From contig CAJUMB010000081.1 of NCBI GenBank assembly GCA_910587105.1, positions 1 through 10,827 on the forward strand: a stretch of 10,827 bases of DNA, given 5' to 3'. Position numbers and translations under genes: made by a program. Under the pieces are notes generated by a model, which had not been told where the DNA came from, did no database searches, and saw only the letters and a list, made by a program, of their open reading frames with translations. Shown here one piece after another: positions 1 through 6,849 of this stretch (positions within the stretch are counted from its first letter, which is position 1; each line of letters opens with the position of its first letter). This DNA is from an uncultured Lachnospiraceae bacterium. GTDB taxonomy: Bacteria > Bacillota > Clostridia > Lachnospirales > Lachnospiraceae.

Positions 1-94
1 GTTACATAGCCCGCTATGCGCCCTTCATTTGGCACAAATCTCCCACCAAGTGTGGCGCACATCTGACAAAAAGCATTTTTAAGACACGCTCTAG
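1..94 (-). repeat. Interspersed repeat, IS-like end, left copy
   Basis: Positions 31-94 align without gaps to the reverse complement of 10764-10827, with 51 of 64 bases identical by hand count. The last 20 bases on the gene side (75-94) are identical in both. Similarity stops exactly at CTAG (91-94), which marks one end of the repeat. The outer 30 bases probably belong to it too but have no partner in this window; they contain a short inverted repeat (CATAGC-CC-GCTATG, 5-18). Read from the znuA side outward, the end is CTAGAGCGTGTCTTAAAAAT. This resembles terminal repeats of IS5-type elements, which can duplicate a 4-bp YTAR target, but no transposase is in view, so the family is an inference. 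The repeat abuts the znuA ribosome binding site. Confidence 0.8.
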
Positions 95-98
95 GAGG
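93..98 (+). promoter_or_regulatory. Ribosome binding site of znuA at the repeat border
   Basis: AGGAGG lies four bases before the ATG at 103 and fixes that start. Its first two bases are the end of the CTAG that closes the repeat, so the repeat ends inside the Shine-Dalgarno sequence. I see no convincing -35/-10 pair and no zinc-repressor-like palindrome between the repeat and the gene. Transcription must start inside or beyond the repeat. Confidence 0.7.
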
Positions 99-102
99 TA
101 CA

Positions 103-1098
103 ATGAGTGGAAGTTATAGGAAGCTGGTCAGGTTCATTTCGACAGTAATGGTGCTGATTCTCACTCAGTCATCCTGTGGGCGGGGAGCGGCGGATGTTAG
201 AGAAGACAGCCCCCGGGATGGGTCTGTGAAAATCCTGGCCACGATTTTTCCTGAGTATGACTGGGTGAGAGAAATTCTGGGAGGGCAGGCATCTGATGTA
301 CAGGTGGACTTGCTGGTGGACAGCGGGGCGGATCTGCACAGCTATCAGCCCTCGGTGAAAGATATTATGGATATTGCATCCTGCGACCTGTTTATTTACG
401 TGGGCGGGGAATCTGACAGCTGGGTGGATGAGACGCTGGAGCAGACAGACAGGCCCGGCAGAGAGGTGCTCAGCTTGTTGGAAGTGCTGGGGGATGCGGC
501 CAAGGAGGAAGAGACTGTGGAAGGTATGGAGACCCATGGAGAAAACGACTCTCATGGGGCAGAGTACGATGAACATGTATGGCTTTCTCTGAAAAATGCC
601 GGGATTTTCTGCGGAGCCATTGCAGAGAAGCTGGCGGAGATTGACCCGGACCATGGGGAAGTTTACAGGGAGAACGCAAAAGTTTATCAGGGAAAGCTAT
701 CCAGCCTGGACAGACAGTACCAGGATGTGGTGGATGCGGCGCCACAGAAGCTCATTCTGTTTGGGGACCGTTTTCCATTTCGTTACCTGGTGGATGATTA
801 TGGGCTTTCTTATTATGCCGCATTTGCCGGATGTTCAGCGGAAAGCGAGGTCAGTTTCCAGACGGTGGCTTTTCTGGCGGAAAAGGTGGATGAGAAAAAT
901 CTCTCCAGTGTTCTGGTGATAAAAGGCGGGGATCAGAAGATTGCGGAGACTATTTGTCAAAATACCCGCTCGGGAAATGAAAAAATTCTGGTTATAGATT
1001 CCCTGCAGTCCACCACCGGGGAAGAAATCCAACAGGGAGCAGCATATCTTCCGATTATGGAAGAAAATCTGAATGTATTGAAGGCAGCTTTGGAATAG
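103..1098 (+). CDS. znuA: Metal ABC transporter substrate-binding lipoprotein (ZnuA/AdcA-like)
   Basis: Extracellular metal-binding protein of a cluster A-I (zinc/manganese) ABC importer, 331 residues. A basic N-terminus and hydrophobic stretch (about 9-22) precede Cys25, the probable lipidated residue. The lipobox is imperfect, with Gln rather than Leu at -3. The first family metal ligand is His79 in GADLHSYQPS, and the second is His158 in DEHVWLS. A short acidic, His-containing loop (about 135-158, with His145 and His151) favours zinc. Asp299 in VIDSLQS fits the acidic ligand. The usual third His, in an HDA-type motif, is replaced by FGDRFPFRYL (Gly221 at that position), so the site is non-classical. 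The gene starts at ATG 103 with AGGAGG upstream and ends 10 bp before the ATPase gene, so the three importer genes form one operon. Zinc rather than manganese is inferred. Confidence 0.88.
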   Translation: MSGSYRKLVRFISTVMVLILTQSSCGRGAADVREDSPRDGSVKILATIFPEYDWVREILGGQASDVQVDLLVDSGADLHSYQPSVKDIMDIASCDLFIYVGGESDSWVDETLEQTDRPGREVLSLLEVLGDAAKEEETVEGMETHGENDSHGAEYDEHVWLSLKNAGIFCGAIAEKLAEIDPDHGEVYRENAKVYQGKLSSLDRQYQDVVDAAPQKLILFGDRFPFRYLVDDYGLSYYAAFAGCSAESEVSFQTVAFLAEKVDEKNLSSVLVIKGGDQKIAETICQNTRSGNEKILVIDSLQSTTGEEIQQGAAYLPIMEENLNVLKAALE

Positions 1099-1108
1099 GG
1101 AGGAAATC

Positions 1109-1819
1109 ATGGCACAGCTGATTTGTGATCATTTATCGCTGGGATACGACGCACATGCAATCGTGCGTGATCTCAGCTTTTCTGTTCATGCGGGGGACTA
1201 TCTCTGCATTGTAGGCGAGAATGGCGCAGGCAAGACGACTCTGATGAAGACACTTCTGGGGCTTCACACGCCCATCAGCGGGACGGTACACACGGGAGAC
1301 GGGATGAAACCCAATGAGATCGGTTACCTGCCCCAGCAGACTCTGGTGCAGAAAGACTTTCCGGCATCGGTGCGGGAAGTGGTTCTCTCCGGATGCCAGG
1401 GGAGATGCGGACTGCGCCCGTATTATAAAAGGGCGGAAAAAAGGCTGGCTGAGGAATGTATGGAACGGATGGGGCTTGGAGGGCTTGCCAGACACAGTTA
1501 CCGGGAGCTCTCCGGAGGACAGCAGCAGAGAGTCCTTCTGGCCCGGGCACTGTGCGCCACACAGAAACTGCTGCTATTAGACGAACCGGTTTCCGGCCTG
1601 GACCCGAAAGCAGCGGCGGAGATGTACGACCTGATTGAAAGGCTTAATGGGGAAGGGGTTACAGTGCTGATGATCTCCCACGATGTCCATGCAGTGGTAA
1701 AAAGCGCAAGCCATATCCTCCATATTGGGGAAACCATTTTCTTCGGAACGAAGGAAGAATATCTGGACAGCGAGACAGGGCAGAAGTTTGTGTCAGTGAG
1801 AGGGGGCGGACAGGGATGA
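1109..1819 (+). CDS. znuC: Metal ABC transporter ATP-binding protein (ZnuC-like)
   Basis: Cytoplasmic ATPase that powers metal uptake through the ZnuB-type permease. At 236 residues it is a normal single nucleotide-binding domain with all catalytic motifs: Walker A GENGAGKT (36-43), Q-loop Gln76 in GYLPQQ, signature LSGGQ (134-138), Walker B LLLLDEP (154-160) and the switch His191 in SHD. GGGAGG lies five bases before the ATG. The end overlaps the permease start by four bases (ATGA), which suggests translational coupling. The segment after the Q-loop (about 83-110) resembles metal-type importers rather than amino-acid or sugar ATPases. Metal specificity comes from the neighbours, not from this protein. 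Confidence 0.93.
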   Translation: MAQLICDHLSLGYDAHAIVRDLSFSVHAGDYLCIVGENGAGKTTLMKTLLGLHTPISGTVHTGDGMKPNEIGYLPQQTLVQKDFPASVREVVLSGCQGRCGLRPYYKRAEKRLAEECMERMGLGGLARHSYRELSGGQQQRVLLARALCATQKLLLLDEPVSGLDPKAAAEMYDLIERLNGEGVTVLMISHDVHAVVKSASHILHIGETIFFGTKEEYLDSETGQKFVSVRGGGQG

Positions 1820-2658
1820 ATCAGGTACACATGATCATGGAATATCTGCAATACCCATTTGTCCGCTATGCATTGGTTACAGGGGTGTTGATTGCTCTTT
1901 GCTCTTCCCTGCTGGGCGTAATTTTGGTGCTGAAGCATTTTTCTTACATTGGGGATGGCCTTTCCCATGTGGCATTCGGGGCTATGGCAGTGGCTTCTGT
2001 GCTGAATCTGACAAACAATATGATATTCGTACTGCCGGCCACGGTCATCTGTGCCATTTTGCTCCTGGGTGCAGGGGAACGGGCTGTGGTCAACGGAGAC
2101 GCGGCCATTGCCATGCTCTCTGTGGGGGCGCTGGCCGTGGGCTACCTGCTCATGCACCTGTTCTCCACATCTGCCAATGTATCTGGAGATGTGTGCAGTA
2201 CACTGTTTGGCTCCACAGCCATTCTCACGCTGACCAGGGCAGAAGTCTGGCTGTGTGTGGCATTGTCGCTGGCATCAGTCGTGATCTTTCTTCTTTTCTA
2301 TCATAAAATATTTGCGGTTACTTTTGATGAAAGCTTTGCCAGGGCTGCGGGAACCAATGCAGGGGCCTGCAATTTTATGATAGCAGTAATTATTGCGGTG
2401 ATTATTGTACTGGCTATGAACCTGGTGGGTTCTCTGCTGATCTCGGCGCTGGTGGTATTTCCCGCGTTGTCCGCCATGCGGGTGTTTAAATGTTTCCGGT
2501 CTGTCACCCTTTGTTCGGCCGTGCTGTCAGTGGTCTGTGCCTTTACAGGAATTGTAGTTTCTATTTTGTGGGGAACGCCAGTGGGGGCCACTATTGTGAT
2601 GATTCATATTCTGGCGTATGTTTTGTTTTCCCTGGCAGGGATTCGCAGCAGGGGATAG
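1816..2658 (+). CDS. znuB: Metal ABC transporter permease, ABC-3 family (ZnuB-like)
   Basis: Membrane permease of the zinc/manganese importer, 280 residues, with several hydrophobic helices from residue 16 to the end. The ABC-3 family signature is at about 41-55 (HFSYIGDGLSHVAFG). The conserved late region around VGSLLISALVVFPALSAM, a coupling/core helix typical of ZnuB and MntB proteins, is also intact. It starts at the ATGA overlap with the ATPase gene, after a G-rich stretch that serves as ribosome binding site. Its last 55 bp overlap, on the opposite strand, the last codons of the radical SAM gene that converges on it. No terminator hairpin is visible between the two. Confidence 0.92.
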   Translation: MNQVHMIMEYLQYPFVRYALVTGVLIALCSSLLGVILVLKHFSYIGDGLSHVAFGAMAVASVLNLTNNMIFVLPATVICAILLLGAGERAVVNGDAAIAMLSVGALAVGYLLMHLFSTSANVSGDVCSTLFGSTAILTLTRAEVWLCVALSLASVVIFLLFYHKIFAVTFDESFARAAGTNAGACNFMIAVIIAVIIVLAMNLVGSLLISALVVFPALSAMRVFKCFRSVTLCSAVLSVVCAFTGIVVSILWGTPVGATIVMIHILAYVLFSLAGIRSRG

Positions 2659-3509
2659 GGGCCGAATACAGATTGATTCATAAAATCACTGCGTCCGGCA
2701 TATGCCAGGTAGCAGGAGCAGATCCTGCGTCTGCACTGAGGCTCGGGAAGACGCAGACTGTCACAGAGGGTTTCCCAGTTCATGTCCAGGGTCCCGCTGA
2801 TATTACAGGTACGCAGTTTTTTGTTTCCTTCCACGAAAAGCCGCCCCCGGCATTTATCTGCATCAGCCAAAACGGGGGTGAGTTCCTGGAGAAAATACGG
2901 GTCTATCTCCAGAATGGCATGCTGTTCTTCTTTGGAATAGGGGCGTTTCAGCCCATCCATTTTATTGACCCAAAGATAGATATTTTCCGGCAGTTTTTCC
3001 CTCAGGGACTGTAAAAGTCCGATATTTTCCGGTACGCCTACGGCTCCGGCGCACAAGGCGATACCTGCTTCAGCCAGCATGGCACATTTTCCAGCGAAAG
3101 TCTCTGCTGTGGTCATTTCTGGATGGAAAGTGGCCCAAATCCGCAGTTTTTCCCGTTTTCCCCCGCACTGTCCAAAGTATGACAGGGATTTCTGTATGGG
3201 AAAACTCAGATTCGTCTGTGCCCCTGCGGCATCTATCCAGGAACATGCGCTGATATGGGCCAGTCCCTGCCAGTACCAGGGATGAATCAAAGCCTCCCCA
3301 TAGGGAACCAGCAGAAAGCTGTGGATATCCAGCGGGGAGGCTTTTTCAGTAAATGTTTGTATAAAAGAAAACCACTGGTCTTTATCCTTTTTGAGCTCCC
3401 GGGCAGTTATAGGGTGTTTGGAAAATGGACAGTAAGAGCAGTGGTAATTACAGCTTTTTAGACTGCCCCGGTATAGCAGCGTCTTTCCTGGTATGGACTT
3501 TCCGGTCAT
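2604..3509 (-). CDS. STM4011 family radical SAM protein
   Basis: Radical SAM enzyme of 301 residues, last gene of the five-gene STM4015-STM4011 operon. The CxxxCxxC cluster motif is at Cys20, Cys24 and Cys27 (CNYHCSYC), close to the N-terminus as in this family. A second group of cysteines sits at the C-terminus: Cys220, 235, 249, 259, 264 and 266. It includes the family-typical CYLAYAGRSDF stretch and could hold one or two auxiliary iron-sulfur clusters of SPASM/twitch type (inference). GGGAG seven to eight bases upstream supports ATG at 3509. That start lies 62 nt inside the end of the preceding gene, which suggests translational coupling. The final ten or so residues run into the znuB 3' end on the other strand. 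The reaction and substrate are unknown; the name is a family label recognised from sequence and neighbours. Confidence 0.88.
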   Translation of the reverse strand: MTGKSIPGKTLLYRGSLKSCNYHCSYCPFSKHPITARELKKDKDQWFSFIQTFTEKASPLDIHSFLLVPYGEALIHPWYWQGLAHISACSWIDAAGAQTNLSFPIQKSLSYFGQCGGKREKLRIWATFHPEMTTAETFAGKCAMLAEAGIALCAGAVGVPENIGLLQSLREKLPENIYLWVNKMDGLKRPYSKEEQHAILEIDPYFLQELTPVLADADKCRGRLFVEGNKKLRTCNISGTLDMNWETLCDSLRLPEPQCRRRICSCYLAYAGRSDFMNQSVFGPYPLLRIPARENKTYARI

Positions 3510-4821
3510 GAACTTTCTCCCATTCTTTCATCTTTTCCAGTACCTGCGGGGAGATCAGCTGTGCTCCCAGCCAGTCTGACAGGCCCAGGCCGGTCTCCGT
3601 AAGGGTAAGATAAGCAGTATCTTTGGAGGGGACGATTTGGGCATAGCCCTGGTTCGTCCAATCCCCCAGCAGTACAAAATCCACCATAGCGCTGGTGCCG
3701 AAAATTTCCTGATACCGTCCCAGATTTAAACCTGGACGGATGAGAAGACTTCGGATGACATAGCGGCGTTTTTGCTCTTCTTCAGACAACAGAATCCCAT
3801 GTGTGATGGGGGAAAAATCTTTTGTATTCATAAATTGCTCAAGCTGGCTGCGGCAGTCCTTCCCAGTGATGGCATAGGGCGTGCAGAAATGGAGGTTTCC
3901 CAGATAACTGCGCCCGCCGCACCCCAGAGCCAGGGAAGTGCCGAATCCACACTCGGAAAAACTGCGGGTTTCTTCCTTTTCCAGACCGGAGGGGCTTCGG
4001 ACAAACCTGCGCATGGAGTCCTGCCGGAAGCCTTCTCCTTTCAAAAAAGCGGAAGCCTCCTGATATTGGCGGAGAATTACGGCGGAATCAGGCAGCTCCC
4101 GCTGCAGCCACGCTCCGTGTTTCAGATACAGAGGATACAGGAAGAGTTCATCCGGCTCATAGGACAGTGCTTTCTTTAAAGAAGCAAGGAGACTTTCCAC
4201 AGTCTGTCCTGGAATCCCATAGATAAAGTCCACGTTCACACAGGGAAAATCAAACAATTTCAAAAGTTCCAAAGCTTCTTCTGCTCTCCCGGCACAGTGC
4301 TGCCTTCCCAATGTTCCCAATTCCTTATCCGAAAAACTCTGTATGCCCATACTGATTCTGGAGACACCCGATTGTTTTAGAATCTTTAACTTTTCCCGAA
4401 CTGTCTGATTGGGAGCAGTCTCAATGGCCAGCGTCCGGTCTTTGCTGCAGAGGAAATAGTTTTCCAGAATCTGAAACATACGCGCCAGCTGAGTTTCTGC
4501 TAAAAGAAGGGGTGTGCCTCCGCCGATGGAAATTTCCGAAAATTCTGTATGAAAAGGAGATAGTATCTCTGCGTACTGTCTGCTCTGACATTCCACAGCA
4601 TCCAGATAAAGGCTTATAGTTTCCAGCCCCATTCCCCAGACAGAGAAAAGGTTACAGTACCCGCATTTTGCCTGGCAGAATGGAATGTGGAGATACAGTC
4701 CATGCCCCCTGCCGGACAGCACATGAGCATAGTCCCCAAGGGAGATGCCTTTCAGAGGGCGGTAGGCCGTCTTGTGGGGATAGCTGTACATATATTGGAT
4801 ATAAGGGTTTATACAGGACAT
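3448..4821 (-). CDS. STM4012 family radical SAM protein (HemW/coproporphyrinogen-oxidase-like)
   Basis: Radical SAM protein of 457 residues from ATG 4821 with the fold signature of the HemN/HemW group. CxxxCxxC is CQAKCGYC (49-56), GGGTP is at 100-104, and the SRISMGIQSFSD and NVDFIYGIPGQT segments follow. The fourth Cys of the usual HemW CxxxCxxCxC motif is missing (CNL instead), and the C-terminal half carries the STM4012-type CGFGTSLALGCGGRSYLGN. It should not be annotated as the heme chaperone HemW. HemN-like enzymes include anaerobic decarboxylases, C-methyltransferases and cyclases, so the chemistry is open. The start is uncertain: an in-frame TTG six bases upstream (4827) sits five bases after GGAG, while ATG 4821 sits eleven bases after it. 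A 55-nt gap separates it from the hydrolase gene. Confidence 0.88.
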   Translation of the reverse strand: MSCINPYIQYMYSYPHKTAYRPLKGISLGDYAHVLSGRGHGLYLHIPFCQAKCGYCNLFSVWGMGLETISLYLDAVECQSRQYAEILSPFHTEFSEISIGGGTPLLLAETQLARMFQILENYFLCSKDRTLAIETAPNQTVREKLKILKQSGVSRISMGIQSFSDKELGTLGRQHCAGRAEEALELLKLFDFPCVNVDFIYGIPGQTVESLLASLKKALSYEPDELFLYPLYLKHGAWLQRELPDSAVILRQYQEASAFLKGEGFRQDSMRRFVRSPSGLEKEETRSFSECGFGTSLALGCGGRSYLGNLHFCTPYAITGKDCRSQLEQFMNTKDFSPITHGILLSEEEQKRRYVIRSLLIRPGLNLGRYQEIFGTSAMVDFVLLGDWTNQGYAQIVPSKDTAYLTLTETGLGLSDWLGAQLISPQVLEKMKEWEKVHDRKVHTRKDAAIPGQSKKL

Positions 4822-4849
4822 CTTCAAATCTTCTCCAGCTTTATAGTTC

Positions 4850-4869
4850 TATCACACAATTATCACACA
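4850..4869. repeat. Tandem TATCACACA direct repeat in operon gap
   Basis: TATCACACA occurs twice with an 11-bp period (4850-4858 and 4861-4869) in the only sizeable gap inside the operon, between the hydrolase and HemW-like genes. On the coding (minus) strand it reads TGTGTGATA-AT-TGTGTGATA and includes TGTGATAAT, which looks like an extended -10 element. It may be a regulator site or a weak internal promoter; no good -35 accompanies it. Confidence 0.4.
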
Positions 4870-4876
4870 GTTTTAT

Positions 4877-5758
4877 CTATAAGAAAAAATGTTTATAAGG
4901 CACAGTATTGACCACAGGATGATTGATGCCATGGAAATAGCAGCCATCTTCTCCGTAACAAGTTCCATGGTCAGAACAGCAGATGACGAATACAGGGCCC
5001 CGCTGTTTTTTCCAGCCGGAGAACAGGCGTCCCAGTTCCCCGTCCACATAGCCAAGCGCCGCTGCGTGGCTTTCCAGGGTGTCATGGGAGGCCCCTTCCA
5101 GGTAAAAGTAGTTGGGATAGTGGATCGCAGAGACATTCAGATAGAGAAAAACTTTTTTCTCCTGTTTTTTCCGGATTAATTTCTTCAACAGAAAATCCAC
5201 CTGATTCCTGGTGCTGTCCTTTACCAGACAGCCGAAGGAGGGATTCCAGTAACTTTTCTGGAAATATCCCGGGAATACTTTCCCCAGGTCAGAACGTTTG
5301 TCAAAAAAGGACACGCCTCCCACACACCATGTGTCATAGCCGTCTCTGGAAAGTCCTTCCATAATGGTTCCGCCGGAGAATCCATAAGCGCCTTTTGGGA
5401 CTTTCCGGCCAAAGCCAATGGAGGAGGAAAAGAATAGCGGCGTACGGTCCGCCATATTCAGGGTATCACATGGGAAAGGGAGAAATCCTGCGAACATGGC
5501 ATGGTGGGACGGCCAGGTAAAGTTTCCCGGGGCCTGGCATTTTTCCCATGTTCCGTACTGGTTCAGCACTGGGGTTGCCCCGGCAGCTTCCTGGCGGACT
5601 GCCGCATCATAGCGGAGAGTATCCAGGCAGATCATCAATATATCACAAGATCCCACCACCTGTGTCATATCCACAGAAGGGGTGTTTCTCTTCTGCCCGG
5701 AAGACGGCAGGAGGGGCGGAACTTCATCTGCCGGCTGTATAGCTGTATGGTGATCCAT
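4877..5758 (-). CDS. STM4013/SEN3800 family hydrolase (alkaline phosphatase/sulfatase fold)
   Basis: Metal-dependent hydrolase of the alkaline phosphatase/sulfatase superfamily, 293 residues. Visible metal-site residues are Asp46 in CLDTLRYD, Asp263-His264 in CSDHG and His276/His280 in the C-terminal YFHGINHPVV stretch, which closes with the family-typical VPYKHFFL. The nucleophile position in NFTWPSH is Thr81. True sulfatases need Cys or Ser there to form formylglycine, so phosphate-type ester chemistry is more likely (inference). It starts two bases after the ATP-grasp-like gene, with GGGAG inside that gene's end. The first 30 residues are a poorly conserved-looking, Pro-rich extension. Met31 (MTQVVGSCDILM) matches where family members usually begin but has no good ribosome binding site, so ATG 5758 is kept. 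There is no signal peptide, so it is cytoplasmic. The substrate is unknown. Confidence 0.87.
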   Translation of the reverse strand: MDHHTAIQPADEVPPLLPSSGQKRNTPSVDMTQVVGSCDILMICLDTLRYDAAVRQEAAGATPVLNQYGTWEKCQAPGNFTWPSHHAMFAGFLPFPCDTLNMADRTPLFFSSSIGFGRKVPKGAYGFSGGTIMEGLSRDGYDTWCVGGVSFFDKRSDLGKVFPGYFQKSYWNPSFGCLVKDSTRNQVDFLLKKLIRKKQEKKVFLYLNVSAIHYPNYFYLEGASHDTLESHAAALGYVDGELGRLFSGWKKQRGPVFVICCSDHGTCYGEDGCYFHGINHPVVNTVPYKHFFL

Positions 5759-5760
5759 AT

Positions 5761-6849
5761 TTACTGCGCTCCCATTCTTTTAATAAGTTTTGCCTGATGG
5801 CGGTATATGGTATTTTCATGATAAATATCCTGATAAATCAGATCCCCCTGCCCGTTCATTTCGATGATTCGAGGCCGGAGACTTCCTCTTTCCAGCAGAA
5901 TATCAATCCCTGCACTTACAAGGCCGGGATACTGCCCGGCAGCCGTTACACTGATTTTTGCCACGGCCTCCAGCACTGAGGCAGGAAGACCCAGCATATC
6001 CGTGTCCAGAGGACGGTTGTTCAGATGGAGATTGGTGATAGGCCCATCGGAAAGCCTGGCCAGCAGATAATCCAGCCGGCCTTCCTGCACCACGGCTCTC
6101 AGATCATAGGAAAGTCCCCGGTATTCAGCCTTTGGATGCCAGCGTTCTATGAGGCATTCCGTTTTCAGAAGCTGATCTAATATGGATAGAATTTCGTCTG
6201 TATGGGAAAAACACCGCAGACGTTTGGTGTTGACAAGACCATCTGACGGGTGTTTGACAGCACAGGTGTAGAGGACCATCCGCCCGGTTTTTGGCTGATG
6301 GCGGAAGGCAGATACACCTGCTGCCCCGGAGCCGTTTATGGGTTTGACAAACACCTGGTGAATGCCTCGAAGACTCATGATTGCCAGAAGCTGTTCTGTA
6401 TTCTCCACCATGCTGTGCTGGCAGGAAATATGGTATTGGAGCGGTTCATCAGTCATCCCGGGGGTCCTGGCAGGTGTTCTGGCCAGAGCTTCTGTCACAG
6501 GAAGACCTGCCTGCTGGAGCGTTTCCTTACACTGTACTTTATCCAGCAGAGATAGAATGGCAGAGGGATGGTTGAAAAAGCGGATATCATGGCTGTCTGC
6601 TATTTGAGACAACAGGTTCAGCTGTCTTTTATAGCCTGCGGACAGGCTGTCCAATTCACACAGACTACAGCTGTCCCATAGGGGCGGGTCGATTTTTATC
6701 AGGAGAGGCTCCTGAGCCAGCTGGACGATTGCTTCCCGCCAGTTTTCCCAGTTGACAAAAGACAGGGAAAGACTGGTCTGCTCTGCGGCCTGGTTCAGAT
6801 ACTGTGTCCGTTTGGAATCCGCAGCTCCCAGTAAAACAGCCCGCCTCAT
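5761..6849 (-). CDS. STM4014 family protein (ATP-grasp-like)
   Basis: Protein of 362 residues with ATP-grasp features: a probable ATP-binding lysine, Lys169 in VFVKP (166-170), a glycine-rich loop GSGAAG (173-178), a YDLR strand (248-251), and a metal-binding end with Asp316 in AGIDIL and Glu330/Asn332 in EMNGQGD. This C-terminal pattern is close to RimK/glutathione-synthetase-type ligases, which join a carboxylate to an amine through an acyl phosphate. Residues 1-100 form the N-terminal domain common in such ligases. The ATG overlaps the stop of the LRR gene by four bases, so the two are probably translated in step. In this cluster it is the best candidate for a bond-forming ligase, but substrate and product are unknown. 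Confidence 0.85.
   Translation of the reverse strand: MRRAVLLGAADSKRTQYLNQAAEQTSLSLSFVNWENWREAIVQLAQEPLLIKIDPPLWDSCSLCELDSLSAGYKRQLNLLSQIADSHDIRFFNHPSAILSLLDKVQCKETLQQAGLPVTEALARTPARTPGMTDEPLQYHISCQHSMVENTEQLLAIMSLRGIHQVFVKPINGSGAAGVSAFRHQPKTGRMVLYTCAVKHPSDGLVNTKRLRCFSHTDEILSILDQLLKTECLIERWHPKAEYRGLSYDLRAVVQEGRLDYLLARLSDGPITNLHLNNRPLDTDMLGLPASVLEAVAKISVTAAGQYPGLVSAGIDILLERGSLRPRIIEMNGQGDLIYQDIYHENTIYRHQAKLIKRMGAQ

Noticed and set aside
29..91. Promoter for the importer inside the repeat
   Set aside because: TTGGCA (29-34) and CTGACA (63-68) resemble -35 boxes, but no acceptable -10 lies at 16-18 bp from either.
1498..2157. Long minus-strand ORF (219 codons) opposite the importer genes
   Set aside because: It overlaps the intact ATPase and permease genes, has His/Cys/Ser-rich composition typical of an antisense frame, and shows no recognisable domain.
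2490..3014. 174-codon plus-strand ORF downstream of znuB
   Set aside because: It starts inside znuB in another frame and then lies antisense to the radical SAM gene; no domain is visible.
3448..4821. Annotation as the heme chaperone HemW or coproporphyrinogen oxidase
   Set aside because: The fourth cluster-motif cysteine is missing and the C-terminal half plus the gene neighbours match the STM4012 family instead.
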